A model generated the notes under the pieces. It saw only the letters and a list, made by a program, of their open reading frames with translations. It was not told where the DNA came from and did no database searches. From assembly GCA_005879255.1 (NCBI GenBank), contig VBKY01000137.1, positions 1 to 29,736 on the forward strand: 29,736 nucleotides of DNA, given 5' to 3'. The number at the start of each line of letters is the position of its first letter. Position 1 is the first letter of the stretch. Of this stretch, positions 23,983-29,736 are shown piece after piece. A program made the position numbers and the translations under genes. This DNA is from Deltaproteobacteria bacterium. Its GTDB lineage: Bacteria > Desulfobacterota_B > Binatia > UBA9968.

Positions 23983-26900
23983 TTTGGCGACGGTTTCGCG
24001 GGTTCTTTGGGTTCTTCCGGCTTCTCTGTATCGCCCAGACCGATAATGTTTTTAGGAATCCCCAACACACCCCAAAACCACTCCGTCAGTGTCCCCAGCG
24101 GTGCCGGCGTGATCGTCGGATCATCGATGCGGCCCGTAATGTTGAAGCTCGCCACCAAAAAGGAATTTTTGATGGCGGCGATGCTCCGGCCGAGGAGAGG
24201 TATGTAACTTATCGCTGAATCGATGCCGGCGAACGGCCGCACGGCGACGATGAAATCGACTTCGTTTTTCGGCACGTCAATTTTACCGACGCCGGTCATG
24301 CGTAAATCACTGCTATCAACGATGAGATTTTCCGTGAAATAGACACCCTTGCTCACCTTAAAATCGCCGGTGATGCTGCGGAAGCGGATTCCCTGTTTCG
24401 CAAGATCCGGCAGCTGCAGAGTGAACCAGCGCGATAAATCGAGCAAATTAAGAATCTGCACGACAATGCGCATTCGGTTGATCGTGCCGTCTTCGATGCG
24501 CAGATTGAAAGCGCCGTTCAAGTTTTGTTTTCGCTCCGGATCGTTCTTGCCGACGGTTTCCAATTTACCCGTCAAATTCACTTTACCCGTCATCTCAGTG
24601 TTGGTGATATCAAACCAGTTCAAGAAAGACTGTATAGGGACGCCTTGAATCTTGGGCTCCGCTAAAACGCCCAGGGTATCCGGTCTGTCGAAAATCGTCG
24701 TCACGCCTTGAATCGTTCCACCGGCCGAACGGCCAGTCAGATTGGTCAAGCGCCATACCCGATGGTCGATCGTCGCATTGGTTTTCAACTCGGCGAATTC
24801 AAAATTTTTGATTCGGCCCTTGTTCAAGGCGATCTTTCCTTCGGCGACCAGATTCGCGTAAAAATCGCTCGATTCCGGATCGATCTGCGATATGAGATAG
24901 GTGATGTCGAGATTCGGCGCGGAAAAATCGAAGTGCAATTGGGTTTTTTCGCCGTAGCGCCACCGACCGCTGGCGCTCGCCGGGAAGCCGACCAGGGACG
25001 CATTGATGTTCTGAAAGTCAACGCCCGCTTCATCGATCTTGATCTTGCCGTTGAGTTCGCGAAGCGGCTGAAGCAGAGGATGAACCATCACCTGGACATT
25101 TAGCAAATCCAAATTGCCGACAAAGTTGCGCCGGATCTTGGTATTGAACGACCCCGAGTAACGCATCGACCCGCGCACGATGCCGGGATCTTTAAGGGTG
25201 CCGGTGTCGAGAAGCAAACTGGTAACCACGCCGGCGCTGACGCCGGGCGATTCGATGCCTAAATCGAAGGTGCCGTCGTCGCTGTCGTAATCCTTTATAG
25301 CCAATTGAAGCTGAATCGGCGAGCCGCTCACTTGCGCTCTGAGCTTGTCAGTTTTGATTTCGTTCGGTGTAAAATTAACCTCGCCGTGCAAATCACTAAA
25401 GGAATGGTCGTCGTAGCGCACGCGCACATTCTCCAGGGCGATCTTGCCGTCAAATTGCAGCGGCGCATCGGCAGATCGTTTTAGTGCGAAATCGATTTTG
25501 CTTCGCCCAGCCAAATCTTGAAGTGACGATGCAATCTTGGCGGCCCGCGCCGAAAACAAACCCGCTCTCACCTGTTCTTTTAGTTCGGCCAGGTCAACGT
25601 CGCCTCTTAATTGCAGATCCAGTTTGCCCTTCTCCGTCGGCGACAAAACATAACTTCCGTCGATATCGGTAAAGCGCGACTCGCCATAGAAACCTCTAAC
25701 GTTCCGGAAGGTGACGATCCCTTTTGCCAAGCTGATTTGGCCTTCGACGCCGCGCAAAGGAAATGCTCCCCTAGCGCTCAACGTGCCCGCGATATCGCGA
25801 ACTTCGGCGTCAAACCAAATCTGTGGGCCGATCCCGCTCTGCGCGAGCCGGCGGAGTTGGGAGAGCGTCGCGTTGACGCCGGCTTTTTTGATCTCCACCT
25901 GACCCGCCTCAATCGAATTGACCGTATTCTCAACCTCCGGCGAGTTGATGATCTTCAGCGGCAAATACTTGCGCAAGACCGAGACCGGCGCTGACAATGC
26001 CGATAGATTCAAGCGAAAATGTGGATCCTTCCCGTCCATCCCATCAACATCGCCTTGCAGCGAAAATTTGATATCGTTGGCGCGGAAGTCCGCGCGCAAC
26101 ACTCGCAAACGATTTTGGCTCCAATCGACTTCAAAAGTCATGCGGCCATCGGCGCCGTTGAGAGGCACGAGAAAGAGCTCGGGCGCGTCGATCGCCAATT
26201 GCTTGAACTCGAGGTCACTTTTAACCTGGATCTGCTTTCCCGGATTGCCTTCCACGTGGACGCGCTGGCCGAGATGGCCGGTCATTGATTTGATCGGCAG
26301 TCGCGCGCCCAGATGGTCTTTGATAAGCGACGCTGGAAAATCCACGAGCTGCAGATCTGCGATCCAGCGAGCTTCATGAAATTCCAAGGTTTCTTTGGGA
26401 AATAGCAGACGCCCCTGCGCCTTCAGATTCATCTTGGCATTGTCCTTCACGACAACGCTCCGGAGATCGAACTCCAACGCCGCCCCGCCATAATCCGATG
26501 GTTCGCGCTTCAGAACCTGCTGCTGCATGAAATCGCGCAAACGCTGGCCGCGCACCCGCTCGAGATCGATGGTGGCATTCACGAGCCGCCACGTGCCCAG
26601 ACTGCCTTCCGACCGTTGGTCGGAATAGTCGATGTCGGCGTTCTGCAGTTTTATCGAACGCAGATCGAGGCTGAATTCGCTGTCCGCTTGTTTCAAAAAT
26701 GGCAGATTGAGCAGCTTGTCGAGCAGCGGAATGTGCCCTTCCTTGTTGCGGACAAATTGCGCCGCAGGCTGCTGTAGCCGTATCTCGTAAAAGACCACCT
26801 GCCTGTGCAGCAGTGGCAGTAGCGCGACTCGCGCAGTGATTTGCGCCGCGGTGATGGCGGGTTGAGGCGCGTCGGGCTCTGATAATGCGAGGTCGCGGAA

Positions 26901-27101
26901 CACGATGCCCGTGATCCAACCGATTTCCAAATCGGCCGCGCCAAGTTGCACTTTCAGATCGGCATTCTTTTCAATTTCCTCGATCAAAAAGCGGCGAAAT
27001 TCGCCGACCCGCATCAAATAATAGAAAGCTAAAGTCGAAACGATAAAAAAGAGAACGACAGTTACGCTGAGGAACCCGAGAAGCTTGAGCGCCTTTCTCA
27101 T
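23979..27101 (-). CDS. AsmA-like envelope protein
   Basis: A 1040-residue protein with one N-terminal membrane segment (LLGFLSVTVVLFFIVSTLAFY) and a very long periplasmic part of repeated beta-strand units, ending in an AsmA-like C-terminal region with LNGAFNLRIEDGTINRM, VSKGVYFTENLIVDSSDLRM and ITGRIDDPTI. This is the plan of AsmA/YhdP/TamB-type proteins, which are thought to move phospholipids between the membranes through a long groove. The extreme C-terminus is a charged, proline-rich tail (KPEEPKEPAKPSPK). The ATG at 27101 has a weak ribosome site. First gene of an operon with the glutaredoxin-like protein and the TauA-type binding protein. Confidence 0.88.
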   Translation of the reverse strand: MRKALKLLGFLSVTVVLFFIVSTLAFYYLMRVGEFRRFLIEEIEKNADLKVQLGAADLEIGWITGIVFRDLALSEPDAPQPAITAAQITARVALLPLLHRQVVFYEIRLQQPAAQFVRNKEGHIPLLDKLLNLPFLKQADSEFSLDLRSIKLQNADIDYSDQRSEGSLGTWRLVNATIDLERVRGQRLRDFMQQQVLKREPSDYGGAALEFDLRSVVVKDNAKMNLKAQGRLLFPKETLEFHEARWIADLQLVDFPASLIKDHLGARLPIKSMTGHLGQRVHVEGNPGKQIQVKSDLEFKQLAIDAPELFLVPLNGADGRMTFEVDWSQNRLRVLRADFRANDIKFSLQGDVDGMDGKDPHFRLNLSALSAPVSVLRKYLPLKIINSPEVENTVNSIEAGQVEIKKAGVNATLSQLRRLAQSGIGPQIWFDAEVRDIAGTLSARGAFPLRGVEGQISLAKGIVTFRNVRGFYGESRFTDIDGSYVLSPTEKGKLDLQLRGDVDLAELKEQVRAGLFSARAAKIASSLQDLAGRSKIDFALKRSADAPLQFDGKIALENVRVRYDDHSFSDLHGEVNFTPNEIKTDKLRAQVSGSPIQLQLAIKDYDSDDGTFDLGIESPGVSAGVVTSLLLDTGTLKDPGIVRGSMRYSGSFNTKIRRNFVGNLDLLNVQVMVHPLLQPLRELNGKIKIDEAGVDFQNINASLVGFPASASGRWRYGEKTQLHFDFSAPNLDITYLISQIDPESSDFYANLVAEGKIALNKGRIKNFEFAELKTNATIDHRVWRLTNLTGRSAGGTIQGVTTIFDRPDTLGVLAEPKIQGVPIQSFLNWFDITNTEMTGKVNLTGKLETVGKNDPERKQNLNGAFNLRIEDGTINRMRIVVQILNLLDLSRWFTLQLPDLAKQGIRFRSITGDFKVSKGVYFTENLIVDSSDLRMTGVGKIDVPKNEVDFIVAVRPFAGIDSAISYIPLLGRSIAAIKNSFLVASFNITGRIDDPTITPAPLGTLTEWFWGVLGIPKNIIGLGDTEKPEEPKEPAKPSPK

Positions 27102-27308
27102 GGAAATTCTTAGGATGCGACGGATTTCGATTTGCTGTCACCCCGGGGAGGATCCAAGCCATGAACGGACGGAACTCATGCTAAAGGAACTCCGTCGGAG
27201 GCGCAAGGGATTTGCTCGCGCGCACGAGCCGTCGCCGATCCGCTTTCGCAACGCTGGCCGAGTGTTAACAGCAGCGGCGAAACCTGATATGGGGATAAAG
27301 CTAGTCAA

Positions 27309-29309
27309 GTGACGACAACGCTCGGCGCATCACTAAAAGAACTCATCCTCGGCAAGCCCAAAGACCCTCTCGATCCCAAGGTATTTCACCAAATATCCTT
27401 GGTCGCTTTTTTAGCGTGGGTTGGGTTGGGCGCCGACGGTTTGAGCTCGTCGGCTTACGGGCCTGAGGAAGCGTACCTTGCGCTTGGGCAATACTTTTAT
27501 CTCGCCTTGCCGCTCGCTTTGCTGATGGCCGTTACGGTCTTCGTCATTTCGGCGAGCTACTCGCAGATCATCGAGCTCTTTCCTACCGGCGGCGGAGGCT
27601 ACCTGGTCGCGACGAAATTGTTGGGGCCGAAAGCCGGCCTGATTTCCGGCGCCGCGTTGGTCGTCGACTATATGTTGACGATCACGATATCGATCGCGAG
27701 TAGTGCCGACGCGCTTTTCAGTTTTCTCCCAATAGCATTTCAGCCACTCAAGATTTTCACTGAAGTCCTGCTCATTTTCGGTTTGATTTTTTTGAACCTG
27801 CGCGGCGTGAGAGAATCGGTTCTAATTCTCTTGCCGATTTTCTTGTTATTTATCGCCATGCATTTTGTCGGCATCCTCCTCGGCGTATTGCCACACTTAG
27901 GCACCATGCCGACGCTTGTCGCCAATTCCATCGACGAGGTCGCGCGCGACACTCAAAGTTTGGGACTACTGGCGACGTTGGCGATTCTGTTCCACGCTTA
28001 CAGCCTGGGCGGTGGCACCTATACCGGCATCGAAGCCGTCAGCAATGGTTTGCAGATCCTGCGTGAACCCCGCGTCGAAACCGGCAAGAAAACCATGCTT
28101 TACATGGCGACCTCGCTCGCCTTTACGGCCAGCGGCATTTTGCTCTGTTATTTATTGAATCAAGTCAAGCACGAACCAGGCAGAACGTTGAACGCCAGTT
28201 TATTTTCCAGTGTCTTCGCCGGGTTCTTCGGCGGCGATGCGACGTTAACGACGTCGTTAGTGGTGGTGATTCTCATCACCGAAGCCGCGCTGTTGATTGT
28301 CGCCGCGCAAGCCGGCTTTCTCGATGGACCGCGGGTGCTCTCGAACATGGCGCTCGACTCCTGGGTGCCGCATCGGCTCTCTCACTTGAGCGATCAGCTC
28401 GTCACCCGTAACGGCGTCTGGTTCATGGGTTTGGCCTCCTTAGCGTTTCTCATTTACACCCACGCTGAAGTAAAGCTCCTCGTCGTCATGTACAGCATTA
28501 ACGTATTCCTTACCTTTACGTTGTCTCAGCTTGGCATGTGCCGCCACTGGTTCGAGCTACGGCGATCGGAGCGTGCCTGGGTGCGCAAGCTATTGGTGAA
28601 CGGGCTGGGGCTCTCACTCACCGGTCTCATCTTGTGTGTAACGATCGCTACCAAGTTCACCGAAGGCGGCTGGATCACTTTAGCTGTCACCCTTGCTTTC
28701 GTCCTTGTCTGCCAAGCCGTGCGAATGCACTATGATCGGGTCCAAAACGCGCTCAAAAGCCTTGATGACTCTCTGCTCAATATTCCGTTTCAGCCGAACC
28801 TGCGCGAGCCGGTGCCGGCCAAAAATCCGGGCGCGCCGACGGCTGCGCTCATCGTGCGGGATTTTGATGGCATCTCCGTTCATACCTTGCTTAACGTCCA
28901 GCGGCTCTTCCCCAACTATTTCAAAAATATCGTTTTCATTTCCGTCGGCGTTATCGATACCGGTCAGTTTAAAGGTCACAGCGAGATCGAAAGTCTCAAA
29001 CGCAAAACCGAGGAGAATCTCAAGAGTTTTGTCGAGTATGCCAATTGTCTGGGGTGGTACGCGGAGTCGCGCTACGCGCTTGGAGTGGATGTGATCGCTG
29101 AGCTCGAGCGGCTTTGCGAAGCGGTCGCCAAGGAATTTCCGCGCACGGTGTTTTTTAGCGGCAATCTCGTTTTCGACGAAGAGAATCTATTTACCCGATT
29201 GCTGCACAATCACACGCCATTTACTTTGCAACAGCGACTGCAGTTCGCCGGGCACGACATGATGATTCTGCCGATTCGCGTATTTGCCAAAAGTCAGACG
29301 AATGCATAA
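27309..29309 (+). CDS. APC-superfamily permease, KimA-like
   Basis: A 666-residue transporter with about twelve membrane helices and a soluble C-terminal domain of about 170 residues. The first helix reads VGLGADGLSSSAYGPEEAY, then PTGGGGYLVATKLLG and GAALVVDYMLT, all close to KimA (YdaO) potassium-proton symporters, including the aspartates and tyrosine used for potassium. In KimA the soluble domain binds c-di-AMP; here it begins APTAALIVRDFDGISVHTL and looks USP-like, but no nucleotide site can be proved. An amino acid permease is the alternative. The start is GTG at 27309, which overlaps by four bases the stop of a short upstream frame; there is no strong ribosome site. Confidence 0.85.
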   Translation: MTTTLGASLKELILGKPKDPLDPKVFHQISLVAFLAWVGLGADGLSSSAYGPEEAYLALGQYFYLALPLALLMAVTVFVISASYSQIIELFPTGGGGYLVATKLLGPKAGLISGAALVVDYMLTITISIASSADALFSFLPIAFQPLKIFTEVLLIFGLIFLNLRGVRESVLILLPIFLLFIAMHFVGILLGVLPHLGTMPTLVANSIDEVARDTQSLGLLATLAILFHAYSLGGGTYTGIEAVSNGLQILREPRVETGKKTMLYMATSLAFTASGILLCYLLNQVKHEPGRTLNASLFSSVFAGFFGGDATLTTSLVVVILITEAALLIVAAQAGFLDGPRVLSNMALDSWVPHRLSHLSDQLVTRNGVWFMGLASLAFLIYTHAEVKLLVVMYSINVFLTFTLSQLGMCRHWFELRRSERAWVRKLLVNGLGLSLTGLILCVTIATKFTEGGWITLAVTLAFVLVCQAVRMHYDRVQNALKSLDDSLLNIPFQPNLREPVPAKNPGAPTAALIVRDFDGISVHTLLNVQRLFPNYFKNIVFISVGVIDTGQFKGHSEIESLKRKTEENLKSFVEYANCLGWYAESRYALGVDVIAELERLCEAVAKEFPRTVFFSGNLVFDEENLFTRLLHNHTPFTLQQRLQFAGHDMMILPIRVFAKSQTNA

Positions 29310-29436
29310 GCAAAAGCTGTCCGGATCGCACAAACATTCCGACTTGGCTGCAAACGGGAAGACCGCCGGAGACTCGGCAGGGAGGGCTTTTCGACGAAAT
29401 ATTCCTAGCTCACGCGTGACTTTATGTGTTTCTTGC

Positions 29437-29465
29437 TTGACAGCCCAGAACTAACTTGTTAGAGA
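29437..29465 (+). promoter_or_regulatory. Promoter of the small helix-turn-helix gene
   Basis: A perfect TTGACA (29437-29442), a 17-base spacer and TAGAGA (29460-29465). The leader to the ATG at 29515 would be about 43 bases, with GGGGAGAG about six bases before the start. Confidence 0.55.
29451..29462. promoter_or_regulatory. Perfect palindrome on the promoter, candidate operator
   Basis: CTAAC-TT-GTTAG lies between the -35 and -10 boxes and covers the first three bases of the -10. A bound protein would block RNA polymerase. The HTH protein encoded just downstream is one candidate. Confidence 0.45.
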
Positions 29466-29514
29466 AAAAAGACTTTTTGCCTTCACACGACTAGGTTTTG
29501 TCCGGGGAGAGTGT

Positions 29515-29709
29515 ATGTTAGATCGAGAAGAGGAGTTGCTTAACAGCAAGCAGGTCGCCGTCATTCTGGACATGAGTCCGGACACGGTGAATGAGTTTGC
29601 CCGCAAAAACATTCTGCCCGCCTTCAAAAAAGGCAAGCAGTGGAGATTTCGCAAACGGGACGTTTCAATTTTTTACAAGAAACAACCGAAAGATATCCGC
29701 GACGCATAA
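29515..29709 (+). CDS. Small helix-turn-helix (excisionase/MerR-like) DNA-binding protein
   Basis: A 64-residue protein with a single winged-helix domain of the HTH_17/excisionase type: LLNSKQVAVILDMSPDTVNE, then NILPAFKKGKQWRFRKRDVSIF, whose WRF and RKRD form the typical wing and contact. Such proteins serve as transcription regulators, phage or plasmid excisionases, or DNA-binding adaptors. No integrase is visible, but the window ends 27 bases later. GGGGAGAG precedes the ATG. The gene has its own promoter and palindrome. Confidence 0.85.
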   Translation: MLDREEELLNSKQVAVILDMSPDTVNEFARKNILPAFKKGKQWRFRKRDVSIFYKKQPKDIRDA

Positions 29710-29736
29710 CTCGTCGGCAGGTTTGCGTGGGGGTGG

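Noticed and set aside
27085..27312. A 75-residue plus-strand gene before the KimA-like gene, whose stop overlaps the GTG start
   Set aside because: Its start lies inside the AsmA-like gene, its sequence is arginine-rich without a family, and the overlap can be chance. A very short frame at 27161 (seven codons) has a strong ribosome site but no further support.
29310..29514. Riboswitch in the gap after the transporter (G-rich, with a GCCG/CGGC hairpin)
   Set aside because: No match to cobalamin, c-di-GMP or c-di-AMP consensus that I could verify; only the promoter at its end is supported.

Overview
The window looks like chromosomal DNA of an uncultivated, moderately GC-rich, Gram-negative-type bacterium. 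Signs of this are secreted and lipoprotein signal peptides, a large AsmA-like envelope protein, HtpX and TypA/BipA. Three unlinked periplasmic solute-binding proteins, a luciferase-like (F420-type) oxidoreductase and a molybdenum hydroxylase large subunit recall soil or subsurface deltaproteobacterial, Binatota, Tectomicrobia or Rokubacteria-like lineages. That placement is inference from gene content; no rRNA is present. TGA is a normal stop in many genes here, so the standard bacterial code applies.

Layout. 1-409: 3' end of an enolase-superfamily gene. 459-5352 (minus): a redox cluster read in the order molybdopterin dehydrogenase large subunit, OsmC-family protein, AhpC/TSA peroxiredoxin, broken VOC gene, Fe3+-type solute-binding protein. 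The peroxiredoxin carries an in-frame TGA exactly at the redox cysteine of its W-C-P-x-C motif and is a strong candidate selenoprotein. 5434-6265: tRNA-Asn(GTT) followed by an unusual array of repeats. Each repeat carries the 5' part of the same tRNA, interrupted by a 30-nt double hairpin, and the two repeat clusters flank a small GIY-YIG nuclease gene. 6314-10826: a Mut7-C RNase-type protein, divergent from a transglutaminase-like gene followed by an ABC ATPase/permease pair. 10853-13195: an esterase, a small unknown gene, and a tryptophan/sugar-type solute-binding protein. 13196-15118: htpX divergent from a luciferase-like oxidoreductase. 15128-19826 (minus): a heterodimeric ABC exporter pair coupled to a lipoprotein aminopeptidase. 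19953-21788: typA, with a promoter so close that the mRNA may be leaderless. 21793-27101 (minus): AsmA-like protein, glutaredoxin-like protein and NMT1/TauA-type binding protein in a tight operon, then a VOC protein and a small secreted protein. 27309-29309: a KimA-like APC transporter. 29515-29709: a small helix-turn-helix protein with a palindrome on its promoter.

The strongest discovery candidates are the UxxC peroxiredoxin and the tRNA-Asn-derived double-hairpin repeats with the embedded nuclease. Secondary points are a decayed VOC gene ahead of a solute-binding gene, a dispersed palindromic repeat, and an exporter-aminopeptidase operon.
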